A stretch of DNA of 64,000 nucleotides from Anaerovibrio sp. JC8 (GTDB lineage: Bacteria; Bacillota; Negativicutes; Selenomonadales; Selenomonadaceae), in contig NZ_ANBM01000003.1 of assembly GCF_002100115.1 (NCBI RefSeq), positions 62,001 to 126,000 of the forward strand, read 5' to 3'. The position numbers and the translations under genes were made by a program. Shown piece after piece: positions 8,575-17,578 of this stretch. The first letter of the stretch is position 1, and each line of letters starts with the position of its first letter. The notes beneath the pieces are model-generated. The model saw only the letters and a list, made by a program, of their open reading frames with translations, was not told the origin of the DNA and made no database searches.

Positions 8575-9974
8575 TCCATTGACCCCCTATTATCCCATTT
8601 TTGCTTATAAATTCTTACTAAAAATAGCAAGCCCCTGACACATACTTCCAAACACATGGCAGTCCATACGCCCCGCAGGCCATACAGACCAACCAGATAC
8701 AAGGCCAATGGCATGCGAACCCCCCACATGCTGGCCAAATTCATTATACTGGAAAACATGGTATCCCTGGCCCCCCGCAATGCTCCTGCTCCCACAATGG
8801 AAGCGGCAAACAGCGACTCTGCCAACAGCTGAATGCGAAGTACATCGGTACCCAGCTGCTGAACATTCAAGTCCGGAGTCAGAAAGGCAAACACCGCCGG
8901 TGCCACCATGTACATCACGGCCCCCAAGATACCCATGGTAAACATACCAGTTCCTACAGAAAACCAAGCAAAGCCCCTGGCAAATGCTGGCTTCTTCGCC
9001 CCAATACTCTGTCCCACCAGGGTAGTAGCCGCTATGGCAATTCCATAGCCCGGCATATAGCAAAAGGCCTCCGCCGTAATGGCAAAGGAATTGGCCGCTA
9101 TAGCCACTGTCCCCAGGGGTGCCACAATAATCATCATGGCAATCATGGCCCCGGTGAGAACACCCTGCTCCAAGGCAATAGGACAGCTTATTTTCAGGGC
9201 ATCCTTAAGACAGCTTTGGGTAAGATGCCACTGCATACCCATTTTTTGCCGGGTGTAATGCCGACGCATTACCGCCAGATACAACAAAATACAGGCCGTC
9301 ACGCCCTCGGCGGTTACAGTTCCCATGGCAGCGCCCTTGACCCCAAAGCCAAGGCCAGGCCACCACACATCCAGCCCCAACAGAGCCACATAACCAGCAG
9401 GGAAGATAAACAGCGCATTAAAGCCAATATCCAGCACACACATTATGCAGTTAAAAAAGCTGGCAGATTTCATGCTGCCGCTGCTCTGCAGCATGGCTGT
9501 AGCCAAAATACGCAGCATGACAATAGGCATCCCCAGCATGTATACCATAAAATAATCATAAGCCCCTACGTAGATTTCCGGAGTAGCCCCCAGCCACCCC
9601 GGCAGATACGGACTTATAAATACGCCAATTCCTGCCACAAGCACCGCAAAGACCGAGACACATATCAAGCCCTGTCGAAAAGTGTCCCGGGAATATTGCA
9701 ATTTTTTGGCGCCAATAAATTGAGCCACCTGTACGGAAAAGCCCTGAACAGCCGCCATACCTATGCCGTAGACAAACCACATTACGGGAGCCACCAAGCC
9801 AATGGCGGCTGAAGCCGCTGCGCCCAGACTACCCACCATGGCGGCGTCAATGTATTCCATGACAATATATGTAATCTGAGACAGCATAGCCGGAATACTC
9901 AGGCTCCATACACATTTAAGCATCTGCCGCCAATGCAGCTGTTCCTCATTGCGGATTACATTAATTATGTTCAT
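8571..9974 (-). CDS. MATE family efflux transporter
   Basis: A 467-residue inner-membrane cation-coupled multidrug/toxin exporter with about twelve hydrophobic helices. MATE hallmarks near the start are SIPAMLSQITYIVMEYIDAA (membrane helix 1) and the VGSLGAAASAAIGL segment. It lies between the DUF3737 and PatB-like genes with 4-base ATGA overlaps on both sides, so the three are one translationally coupled unit. The substrate is unknown. Coupling to a C-S lyase raises the possibility of handling sulfur-containing conjugates (inference). Confidence 0.93.
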   Translation of the reverse strand: MNIINVIRNEEQLHWRQMLKCVWSLSIPAMLSQITYIVMEYIDAAMVGSLGAAASAAIGLVAPVMWFVYGIGMAAVQGFSVQVAQFIGAKKLQYSRDTFRQGLICVSVFAVLVAGIGVFISPYLPGWLGATPEIYVGAYDYFMVYMLGMPIVMLRILATAMLQSSGSMKSASFFNCIMCVLDIGFNALFIFPAGYVALLGLDVWWPGLGFGVKGAAMGTVTAEGVTACILLYLAVMRRHYTRQKMGMQWHLTQSCLKDALKISCPIALEQGVLTGAMIAMMIIVAPLGTVAIAANSFAITAEAFCYMPGYGIAIAATTLVGQSIGAKKPAFARGFAWFSVGTGMFTMGILGAVMYMVAPAVFAFLTPDLNVQQLGTDVLRIQLLAESLFAASIVGAGALRGARDTMFSSIMNLASMWGVRMPLALYLVGLYGLRGVWTAMCLEVCVRGLLFLVRIYKQKWDNRGSME

Positions 9975-10810
9975 TCAAATACCAACTCGGTAGCCTGACG
10001 GTCGATTTCAGGATCGTCATAGATTAATTCTTCTACACCGGCGGCCTTAATCCTGCCGGAAATTGGATTCTTTATGCTGACAACCTTGGTCGTAATTTCT
10101 GCATCCACATCAGACACATATTCAAAAGCCAGGTCAGTATTCAGCAGACGGCAATTCTTCAGGGTTACATTCTTCATATAGCAGAAGCCCTGATTGCTCT
10201 CAATGGTGCAATTTACCAAAGTAACATTTTCGGAGTTCCAGCCGATATATTCACCGCAGATATATGAATCATAAACGGTGACATTGCGGCAGTTCCAGAA
10301 AGCATCCTTGGAAATCATTTTGGCATTGTGGATTTCTACATTTTCACAGCCATCAAAGGAATAATTTCCCGCCAGATTAAAGCCATCAATCTTTATATCC
10401 CTGCTGTCCATGGCAAAATAGTTGCCCTTGGCGCTGACCTTCTTCATCTCGATATTGCTGCAATGCCACAGGGTTTCATCCGCATGGAGAAAATCCACAT
10501 TGGTCAGCCTGATGCCATCACAGCGGCGGAAGCCCTTCGGTGCCTCAAACAGCACATCCTCAAAGGACACATTGTCCGTATACCATATTCCGGCCCGGCC
10601 CATTTCAAACACAGCACTGTTTTTCACAGTAATATCCTTGCTGTACCACAGCGGATACTTCCACTGAAAGCTGGTATTCTCAATGCTGATATTGGCACTT
10701 TCCTTCAGGGGAGATTCCCCATCCGCAAAAATACAGTTTTTTATCTCAAGGTCCTTACCCTTGAATAACGCCCTCTCGCCGGTAAGTCGCTGCTCATTGA
10801 TTACTTGCAT
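9971..10810 (-). CDS. DUF3737 right-handed beta-helix protein
   Basis: A 279-residue protein of the DUF3737 family. The start at 10810 is preferred because GGAGG lies 8 bases before it. The body repeats short strands of the form 'NVTLKNCRL', 'DIKIDGFNL' and 'NVEIHNAKM', which predicts a parallel beta-helix, and ends in YDDPEIDRQATELVF, typical of the family. It has no signal peptide. Its biochemical role is unknown. It is the first gene of the probable 7-gene operon down to 2433. A TATAAT box lies about 85 bases upstream, with a weak -35 region. Confidence 0.9.
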   Translation of the reverse strand: MQVINEQRLTGERALFKGKDLEIKNCIFADGESPLKESANISIENTSFQWKYPLWYSKDITVKNSAVFEMGRAGIWYTDNVSFEDVLFEAPKGFRRCDGIRLTNVDFLHADETLWHCSNIEMKKVSAKGNYFAMDSRDIKIDGFNLAGNYSFDGCENVEIHNAKMISKDAFWNCRNVTVYDSYICGEYIGWNSENVTLVNCTIESNQGFCYMKNVTLKNCRLLNTDLAFEYVSDVDAEITTKVVSIKNPISGRIKAAGVEELIYDDPEIDRQATELVFE

Positions 10811-11056
10811 AAATCTTTCCTCCATATCACATAAATAAAGCTATTGTGAATATCTATTTTTATTCTGAGTAAAACACTCTGAATTATATAATCAAACTAA
10901 AATGAAAATAAACTGAAAAACCTACGTGTCAAACTTTCTACATCTGATAGCAAAAATCCTTTATTTATTGCAATTTAAAGGGCCGCCTTTAAGCGACCCA
11001 TATATTTGTTTCATTATAACGCATTTGAATATTTTTTCCCATAAGATAGCTTCATT

Positions 11057-11422
11057 TTATTTGAAACTATACCCCGACTTTAACAGAACTGACCTCGTAT
11101 TGTCCCATTGTTCAGCCTTCATCAGAATATAATCTGTATTATAAGTTGATACGGCATAAATACTGATACCATTATCAGCCAGTAAATTTGAAAGCTTGGC
11201 CAGTATTCCAACCATGGAAAACTCTAATATCCCATTGATGTAAAAGCCTCTCCAATTATCTTCCCTTGCGCTACACTTTTGAGGTGCATCCTCTGTCCTG
11301 CACACCAATGATATTTCGTCCTTAGTTTTAGATAAAAAGAAAAACTCCTTTGTTAAATCAACTTCTGACATATCCGGTACCTTACAAACTGTCAACGGTT
11401 CCTGAATTGCTATTAGTTCCAT
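11057..11422 (-). CDS. ACT-domain protein (amino-acid-sensing type)
   Basis: A 121-residue protein with a C-terminal ACT-like fold. The segment FSMVGILAKLSNLLADNGISIYAVSTYNTDYILMK (about residues 68-102, key parts quoted from a longer run) has the ACT pattern of a glycine turn, an amphipathic helix and a 'TYNTDYIL' strand. Such stand-alone proteins bind amino acids and resemble the ACT_7 type, but no partner is evident. It stands alone just downstream of the CRISPR array on the same strand. A weak hairpin (GGGTCGC/GCGGCCC, 10981-11000) follows the gene. Confidence 0.8.
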   Translation of the reverse strand: MELIAIQEPLTVCKVPDMSEVDLTKEFFFLSKTKDEISLVCRTEDAPQKCSAREDNWRGFYINGILEFSMVGILAKLSNLLADNGISIYAVSTYNTDYILMKAEQWDNTRSVLLKSGYSFK

Positions 11423-11482
11423 ATTGCTCCCCTTATTATTAGATTTTTCCCTATTTTTTGCAGCATATCCTCGCTACTGTTA

Positions 11483-12633
11483 GTGCCAGTTTATCAATAT
11501 CCAACATAGAACTAAAACGCATCGACTTCCGTTAGTTTAATCTCCATTGTATCAGTTTATCAATATCCAACATAGAACTAAAACTTCCATGGTGGGGCTA
11601 TGCGCGACCTTTTGGTATCAGTTTATCAATATCCAACATAGAACTAAAACCATGAACAGTCAGCAAGTGCTGTTTTTAAGTATCAGTTTATCAATATCCA
11701 ACATAGAACTAAAACTAAAATAAGGGTATTTCATTTTCTGCTTTCGTATCAGTTTATCAATATCCAACATAGAACTAAAACTAAAGAGTTATCCGCTGGA
11801 TATACTTGCAAGTATCAGTTTATCAATATCCAACATAGAACTAAAACTGTCACTATAATCAATAACAGCGGAAAGCTGTATCAGTTTATCAATATCCAAC
11901 ATAGAACTAAAACTGGATCAATAGTCGCTGCTTTACAGAGTTGTATCAGTTTATCAATATCCAACATAGAACTAAACAGTTATAAAGTGGATAAACAAAC
12001 GGGCGATGTATCAGTTTATCAATATCCAACATAGAACTAAAACTGACTAAGGAAATCGGAGAAGCATTAAAAGTATCAGTTTATCAATATCCAACATAGA
12101 ACTAAAACAAATTAATATGGATGTTAAACATCTGATTTGTATCAGTTTATCAATATCCAACATAGAACTAAAACTTTTCGATGAATAGAAAAGGCGACAA
12201 GCGTATCAGTTTATCAATATCCAACATAGAACTAAAACCTATGAGACTGGTGCAACCACTTTCACATCGTATCAGTTTATCAATATCCAACATAGAACTA
12301 AAACTTAACCTAATATATCTTTTAAAATTGAGCGTATCAGTTTATCAATATCCAACATAGAACTAAAACCTGCACTAGGGCTACATGATTTCCTTTTATG
12401 TATCAGTTTATCAATATCCAACATAGAACTAAAACTGCAATAAGTGCGAGTACAGCCTTAATAGTGTATCAGTTTATCAATATCCAACATAGAACTAAAA
12501 CTTTCACACGTACCACCTTTGCAGTTGTCAAGTATCAGTTTATCAATATCCAACATAGAACTAAAACTTAAAACTTCATTCATATCTGTCTTAAATAGTA
12601 TCAGTTTATCAATATCCAACATAGAACTAAAAC
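11483..12633 (-). CRISPR. Type II CRISPR array, 18 repeats and 17 spacers
   Basis: The 36-base repeat reads GTATCAGTTTATCAATATCC then AACATAGAACTAAAAC on the plus strand. The crRNA sense is the reverse complement, starting GTTTTAGTTC, i.e. minus strand, same direction as cas genes. Repeat starts: 11483, 11549, 11615, 11680, 11746, 11812, 11878, 11943, 12008, 12073, 12139, 12203, 12269, 12334, 12400, 12466, 12532, 12598. Spacers are 28-30 bases, all different. The repeat at 11483 carries GC for AT at positions 3-4, marking the old, leader-distal end. The repeat at 11943 lacks one A near its end (35 bases). The youngest end is at 12633, only 21 bases from the cas2 stop. Confidence 0.98.
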
Positions 12634-12654
12634 CTTAAATTGATTATATCACAC

Positions 12655-12978
12655 TTAGATAAGCATTATATCCTTATCATCCAGCAGATTTTCTGTAGGT
12701 GTTTTCTCACCTAGCAGAATCTGCATTTTAGTATATTGTTTTTCCGTTATTTGCAATAATCGCACCGAACCACAAGGTGGAATGATTCTTTTTACTTCCC
12801 GACAATATTTCTTAGAGTCATCATTATTCTTGGTTATCCGTGAATACACAGAATACTGAATCATATCAAAACCCAGCTTTATTAAGCTTTTTCTAAATTG
12901 AGTATAATTCTTTCTATCCTCTGATGTATTTGTCGGCAAATCAAACATCACAATCAGTCGCATATATCTATTTTCCAT
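12655..12978 (-). CDS. cas2: CRISPR adaptation protein Cas2
   Basis: A 107-residue Cas2, the structural partner of Cas1 in spacer acquisition. MRLIVMFDLPTNT followed by EDRKNYTQFRKSL is typical of type II Cas2 proteins. The N-terminal five residues before MRL match the family layout, so the start at 12978 is kept. It overlaps the cas1 stop by 11 bases. The stop is 21 bases from the first repeat, leaving little room for a separate leader. Confidence 0.96.
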   Translation of the reverse strand: MENRYMRLIVMFDLPTNTSEDRKNYTQFRKSLIKLGFDMIQYSVYSRITKNNDDSKKYCREVKRIIPPCGSVRLLQITEKQYTKMQILLGEKTPTENLLDDKDIMLI

Positions 12979-13864
12979 ATTTTTTTAAATCTGGTAACAA
13001 CAGCCGTTCAACAGAGTTGTCAATTATGGCACTGGTAAAGCTGGCTACGCATTTATCAACAGCATTATATAGGCGCATCTTCTTTTTATTAATCAACACC
13101 TCTGTATTACATAGCCCCACCAATGATAACTTATTGCTTGATGTCAATTCATCCACCAACTCATCATTATGGTCATAAACCCAATAATCAACTATTGGCC
13201 TAAATGGTTCCATAAAATCATCCGCCAGGTTAAATGGATTACCTTCACCAATATGGTGAATCCCTAAATTACAATTATATCCATGAGCACACAATGATCT
13301 GGCCACTAATGACCGAATGATGGCATATCCATAATTCATGGCTGCATTTACTACATCATCTTCAAACCTTGTAAAATCAACACCAAATAGATTCCTAAAA
13401 AACATTTTGGCCGCTATGGCTTCTCTATTTCCAGGGTCACCTGGCAGGACTTCATCCGCCAATTGATGAAGTCTGCCAGAAATTTCATTATTCCCCGTTA
13501 ATTTTTCCAACACATAAGCCTGATTGTTAATTTTAGCTTTTACTATCTTTTCCCAGAGATTATTCTGCATATCTTTTGATAATTCTATTTGGCGTTTTAA
13601 GGCAGCAAAACTGGCATAGTATGAGTCTGATGACAGGACATTACAACATGGTAGATGTTTCGAATCACACAATATAACATTAACATCATATTCCGCCAGC
13701 TTGCATAGAGCATACACGGACAAATTGATGGAAATATTATCCACAACTAAAGATTGGATATCCCCCAATGGTATTTTCTTGTCATCATCTTTCTGGTGAA
13801 TAATAAGCCATTCATCATGTACTGTTATTCTTTCTCCGTTATTGACAAGAATGGAGCGGAACAT
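12968..13864 (-). CDS. cas1: CRISPR integrase Cas1 (type II)
   Basis: A 298-residue metal-dependent integrase that inserts new spacers with Cas2. The catalytic region is visible: NREAIAAKMFFRNLFG carries the first glutamate, GIHHIGEGNPFNLADDFMEPFRP carries the active-site histidine and acidic residues (quoted as two parts of a longer run). The length fits type II Cas1. The start lies 40 bases inside the 3' end of cas9, so the genes overlap in different frames and are probably translationally coupled. No csn2 or cas4 is present, which makes the locus subtype II-C. Confidence 0.97.
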   Translation of the reverse strand: MFRSILVNNGERITVHDEWLIIHQKDDDKKIPLGDIQSLVVDNISINLSVYALCKLAEYDVNVILCDSKHLPCCNVLSSDSYYASFAALKRQIELSKDMQNNLWEKIVKAKINNQAYVLEKLTGNNEISGRLHQLADEVLPGDPGNREAIAAKMFFRNLFGVDFTRFEDDVVNAAMNYGYAIIRSLVARSLCAHGYNCNLGIHHIGEGNPFNLADDFMEPFRPIVDYWVYDHNDELVDELTSSNKLSLVGLCNTEVLINKKKMRLYNAVDKCVASFTSAIIDNSVERLLLPDLKKYGK

Positions 13865-16800
13865 TTTATCTCACCACCAATTTGCCCAAGAATATCTATG
13901 TGATATTTTTTTACAGTATCATCTTTTTTTATTGTGAAGATAATATCAACATTAGTATTGTTATCTTTCAAATATAACTGGTCCCTCGTTATGGCTTTAA
14001 CGCTTGAATAAAAACCTCGTGCCTTTTCCTCTCCTTTCTTGTTGTATACCACAATATAATCATTCTTAAACAAATACATTATGTGCTTGCCATAGTTTTC
14101 CGGATTAGGCACTGTAATAAACATCTTTTTGTCTTTCAGCTTAAAATCTACATATCTAAGCCCCCGCAAAGCTGTCTTATTATCCTTGGTCGAGTACACC
14201 TCCAGACAGTAATAAGATTTGGCATCCAAAATATTCTCATTCCCCAAGGAGTCAATTTTTACCGTGGATGAATCTTCTCTCTCCTTTTTCTTTATAGGTT
14301 TATCCTTGGTAAAGCTGCCAGAAAAACGCTTGGACTGCTTATAGGATACCAACGGCATCTGAATGGAGGCCACAAACTCTGGATCATTGTAATACTGTTC
14401 CAAATTTTGACGGAATGATTCTGGTGTAACCATCTTAAATTCCTCAAGACTTGGGTCCACCAATCTCTTATCTGTTTCCTCCCGCAACAGCCGTACCATG
14501 GACGGTATACGATCTTTGCTCACCAAAAGTTTCTTGGCCAATTCCGGATTGAAGTGATAATACTTCTCTATCTTACGAACTGCCCTATCAAGATAATTCT
14601 CATATTCCTCTGTAACCCGCTTACCATTTTGACGGAATATATTCTGGAGCTTGAGGTTATCACTGGCCAGTTCCACTGCTGCCGGGGTAAGGTTGGCAAT
14701 TACTATGGCATCAGCAGCGTGATGCAGATTATTCTCGCGATTCTTTTCCGGATTTCCCCAAGTTTTCTTATTAAGCCACATTTTCCGCATTCTGGAAGTT
14801 ATGGCACCGTTTATTGCATATACGTTTTTCTTCTTATCACTATTAAAGATCAGTGTGTTATTAAGGTAATTGGCCAAGAAACGACTAATATATCTGGTAT
14901 CATTAATGTTTCTTGACTTCCACTCATTCAGCAGTTTACTGTCACGGAGATTCTTTACCATCAAATACTGATACTTCTTCTTTGATATTTTTTTCTTCAA
15001 TAAGACATTTACTCGCTTTATGAACTCCGCTTCAGCCTTATCAGATAAATACTCTCGTGGCGCAGTATTGGATTTTGCCTGACGATTGCTGCCCATTCCA
15101 GTCAGCACCTTATTATTGAGTGTGTCGTCCAATATCAGAGAAAATGGGATTATATGGTCTACATCATACTGTCCGCTTAATACATCAGCTTCCGGAATAT
15201 TGTTACCAGTATATAAATCTATCCCATTCTGCTGCTCCCATAAACGATAGCGTGCTATATCCTTACCTGATACTTCACCTTCTTTACGAAGTCCCAGTTC
15301 CACCAGTTTGGCACCAATGGCCTCTTTTTTCTTCATGTTGTCATTATTAGCTTTGGTCATTTTCCGTCTGGTTTCAATACTGTGGCCCAGCTCATCAGCC
15401 ACCTCGATGTTGATATATGCCGGGGACCCATACTTACCAATAAGGGCATTTATTATCTTGCGAGTTTCGTTGATTGCCTTGAAAACCACCACATTCTTGA
15501 CCACATCTTCATCCATTTCTTTAGTGAACGGTGGCAATAACTTAACTCTCTCCGTATTTTCTGCCTCATCTGTAAGCTGCTCCTGCTTTCGTCTGGCCTG
15601 AAAGTTTCCATACAATTCGCCGTGTCTAAAGGCATCTATAGCTTCCAGCATGTAACGATAGCATACATTTGATGTTCCACCAAAATGTATTCTCTTTGTC
15701 TGGGCCTGAAAATCCTTATTCCAGCCAGCCTTTTCCAATGCTTTTCTCCTGCGTTTTGGAGTAATGTTACTGGCTAACAAATTACATAATTCATGGAGCT
15801 TAGATGGCTTATCAAAGTCAAACTGTTCTTCCTGGATTAATTCATCATAGCTGTATCCACTGGCATCCAGAACCTTTTTCAGCACTTTTAAGGTCTTAAT
15901 GGTCTGTGGTATATTTTCCTCAAGCTTTTCAGCCTTTATAAGAGTCAAATTATACTTTTCCAATATTTTCTTGATATCTTTTTCAGTGATGGACGCATTT
16001 TTCAGCGCAAATTCAATAATGTCATCAGCAGCTTCTGGCAAAAAGGTTATTTCGCCTGTTGTACTGTCAACATACATCATCTGGGACAAGCCATTTACCA
16101 AAGAATAAATGTCTGCAATTACTGTAGACCTGAACCCTCTAAGTTCTTCCTTATAAAACATACAGCAACCTATGGTGTCCAAAAAGCCCATGAACTTGCG
16201 ATTTTTATCATTTTTATCTCCAGGTCCATCCTCAAAATCCCGCTGGACAAAAACAATCTCATCACATAAGAACGCTATATTTTGGTCCGTCAACTGCTTA
16301 TAATATTCCTGCTGCTTTTGGAGTATCGCCCTAAGTTCATCCCTTAGTGCTGCCCGCTTAATAAGGAAATACTTCTCTTCATCATCATTTTTATGGTTAT
16401 GGAAATTAGGGAACTGGGTATCTGTTGCAAATTCCTTATCATGCAAAATCATATCTGCAACAGATACATACTTGCCTTCTGTCATTTTTTCATCAAATCT
16501 GAATAGGGCAGTCTTTATCTTTCCAGCTTCCTTTTCATCCACGTCATCCTCATAAAATTCACGATATCCTCTGTGATTGCAAAAATGGATGACACAATCT
16601 GCAATTTCTTCAGGAGTAAGCTTTTCTGACAAGCCTCTAAATCTTATGGAGTATATATTCTGATTGCCATTTACTTCCTGCCATTCTTTTATTTTAGCTG
16701 CACTTAATAAGCCTATCCGCTCAATAAATCTCTTTGCCCGTTCTTTGCGGTGGTACCTACGCCGAATCAATCTGCGACCAGACCTATATTGCCGCCGTCC

Positions 16801-16965
16801 TTGATTCTTGCTGGCCCTTTTATGATTTTTAACTTCCTCGCCTGAATCAAAAAGTCGAACACCCACTTGCTCAATACGGGCATCATATACCTTGTCATAG
16901 GATAATACAGCAAAGCCCACAGAACCTATACCAACATCCAAGCCAAATCCAACTTTTCTTTTCAT
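13825..16965 (-). CDS. cas9: Cas9 RNA-guided DNA endonuclease (compact, type II-C)
   Basis: A 1046-residue effector, short for Cas9 and in the size range of other compact II-C/II-A enzymes. RuvC-I is GFGLDVGIGSVGFAVL with Asp10. An arginine-rich bridge helix follows (RRQYRSGRRLIRRRYHRKER, about residues 57-76). RuvC-II is INIEVADELG with Glu521. The HNH core is YDVDHIIPFS with His604. RuvC-III is LHHAADAIVIA with His748/His749 and Asp752. The C-terminal 200 residues would hold the wedge and PAM-interacting domains. All catalytic residues are present, so it should be active. AGGGGG lies before the ATG. A tracrRNA is transcribed divergently just upstream. Confidence 0.98.
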   Translation of the reverse strand: MKRKVGFGLDVGIGSVGFAVLSYDKVYDARIEQVGVRLFDSGEEVKNHKRASKNQGRRQYRSGRRLIRRRYHRKERAKRFIERIGLLSAAKIKEWQEVNGNQNIYSIRFRGLSEKLTPEEIADCVIHFCNHRGYREFYEDDVDEKEAGKIKTALFRFDEKMTEGKYVSVADMILHDKEFATDTQFPNFHNHKNDDEEKYFLIKRAALRDELRAILQKQQEYYKQLTDQNIAFLCDEIVFVQRDFEDGPGDKNDKNRKFMGFLDTIGCCMFYKEELRGFRSTVIADIYSLVNGLSQMMYVDSTTGEITFLPEAADDIIEFALKNASITEKDIKKILEKYNLTLIKAEKLEENIPQTIKTLKVLKKVLDASGYSYDELIQEEQFDFDKPSKLHELCNLLASNITPKRRRKALEKAGWNKDFQAQTKRIHFGGTSNVCYRYMLEAIDAFRHGELYGNFQARRKQEQLTDEAENTERVKLLPPFTKEMDEDVVKNVVVFKAINETRKIINALIGKYGSPAYINIEVADELGHSIETRRKMTKANNDNMKKKEAIGAKLVELGLRKEGEVSGKDIARYRLWEQQNGIDLYTGNNIPEADVLSGQYDVDHIIPFSLILDDTLNNKVLTGMGSNRQAKSNTAPREYLSDKAEAEFIKRVNVLLKKKISKKKYQYLMVKNLRDSKLLNEWKSRNINDTRYISRFLANYLNNTLIFNSDKKKNVYAINGAITSRMRKMWLNKKTWGNPEKNRENNLHHAADAIVIANLTPAAVELASDNLKLQNIFRQNGKRVTEEYENYLDRAVRKIEKYYHFNPELAKKLLVSKDRIPSMVRLLREETDKRLVDPSLEEFKMVTPESFRQNLEQYYNDPEFVASIQMPLVSYKQSKRFSGSFTKDKPIKKKEREDSSTVKIDSLGNENILDAKSYYCLEVYSTKDNKTALRGLRYVDFKLKDKKMFITVPNPENYGKHIMYLFKNDYIVVYNKKGEEKARGFYSSVKAITRDQLYLKDNNTNVDIIFTIKKDDTVKKYHIDILGQIGGEIKCSAPFLSITEKE

Positions 16966-16985
16966 TAGTATCCCCCTGTTCTATA

Positions 16986-17014
16986 TTGACATTTATTCGT
17001 TGTTAGTGATAGTA
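16986..17014 (+). promoter_or_regulatory. Candidate tracrRNA promoter
   Basis: TTGACA at 16986-16991 and GATAGT at 17009-17014 are 17 bases apart, giving a start near 17021. This transcript would first cross the extra anti-repeat copy (17042-17069) and then the main tracrRNA. On the opposite strand TATACT (17011-17016) could serve as a -10 box for cas9, so the two promoters may overlap. Confidence 0.5.
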
Positions 17015-17041
17015 TAAAGGTGAACTTAGAGTTACTGTTGT

Positions 17042-17069
17042 GTCGGTTTATCAATATCCAACATAAAAC
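17042..17069 (+). repeat. Extra, shortened anti-repeat copy upstream of tracrRNA
   Basis: GTCGGTTTATCAATATCC followed by AACATAAAAC matches the plus-strand CRISPR repeat with a GTCGG start and loss of the GAACT block. It is in the same orientation as the tracrRNA anti-repeat, which begins 43 bases later. The 15 bases between the two copies are AT-rich. It could be a remnant repeat, a second anti-repeat in a longer tracrRNA, or, read on the minus strand, a crRNA-like repeat. Confidence 0.85.
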
Positions 17070-17084
17070 CTTTTATTGATTATT

Positions 17085-17208
17085 GTCAGTTTATCAATAT
17101 CCAACAATAGTTCTAAGATAAGGCCTTATGTGCCGTAGGGTATAGCGGTATCCCGAACAATTCCGCTCCTTTGTTCATTAAGCTGCTACATTATGTAGCG
17201 GCTTTTTT
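17085..17208 (+). ncRNA. tracrRNA of the type II-C system
   Basis: The anti-repeat starts at 17085. TCAGTTTATCAATATCCAAC (21-base identity with the array repeat including the next A) forms the upper stem with the crRNA. CTAAGAT pairs with the GTTTTAG start of the crRNA repeat as a 7-bp lower stem. Between them lie a UU/UU internal loop and a one-base A bulge, the normal crRNA:tracrRNA shape. A hairpin follows with GGG-U-AUA pairing with UAUCCC around GCGG. The RNA ends in a strong terminator (17182-17208). It lies upstream of cas9 on the opposite strand. Mature ends are not known. Confidence 0.9.
17182..17208 (+). terminator. tracrRNA terminator hairpin
   Basis: GCTGCTAC pairs with GTAGCGGC (one G-T pair) around an ATTAT loop, followed by six T residues. 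It ends the tracrRNA; as in other Cas9 systems it may also be bound by the protein. Confidence 0.9.
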
Positions 17209-17335
17209 GTTGTTTATATTGTTTTTATACCATCTAGTTAAAAGTCATTTCTTATAACTTATTATATACCTTTAGAATTTTCTGCCAATAATTTAATGAG
17301 TATTTTTTCTAATACAACGGGCAAAAAATATACCT

Positions 17336-17578
17336 CTAACGATTTTCCCCGTTAATCATTTCCACCACCTGACGATATGTCCAATTCAATTCCTGCTGGT
17401 ACGCCTCCGGGGACAGGTCCGTTGGAATCCTTTGCGCCATTATTTCCATGTACCTTCGTTCTTTACCATCCATGCCGTTCAAAAAATGCTCCAATTCCAA
17501 AAGGTTGGCTCTCTCTATGTCCTCCTGCATCCATATTCCCATATTCTCCATTTGCTCTAAATGATCTCCGTAGCTCAT
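17336..17578 (-). CDS. Small acidic protein, unknown function
   Basis: An 80-residue protein that I do not recognise. The start at 17578 (MSYGDHLEQM) is chosen because GGGGAGG lies 8 bases before it; a longer reading to 17635 lacks a ribosome-binding site. It is helix-rich with many Glu and Met residues (MENMGIWMQEDIERANLLEL) and has no signal peptide or membrane segment. It stands alone between the CRISPR locus and the Rpn nuclease gene. A longer start would add 19 residues. Confidence 0.55.
   Translation of the reverse strand: MSYGDHLEQMENMGIWMQEDIERANLLELEHFLNGMDGKERRYMEIMAQRIPTDLSPEAYQQELNWTYRQVVEMINGENR

Noticed and set aside
12634-12654. A short 9-base similarity (ATTGATTAT) between the array edge and the tracrRNA region
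   Set aside because: AT-rich and too short to mean anything.
13111-13135. A 13-base match between spacer 2 (11585-11614) and the cas1 gene (CATAGCCCCACCA)
   Set aside because: A match of this length is expected by chance with 17 spacers in a 64 kb window and is too short to be a self-target.
11423-17335. csn2 or cas4 next to cas2
   Set aside because: Neither is present on either side, so the locus is called II-C and not II-A or II-B.
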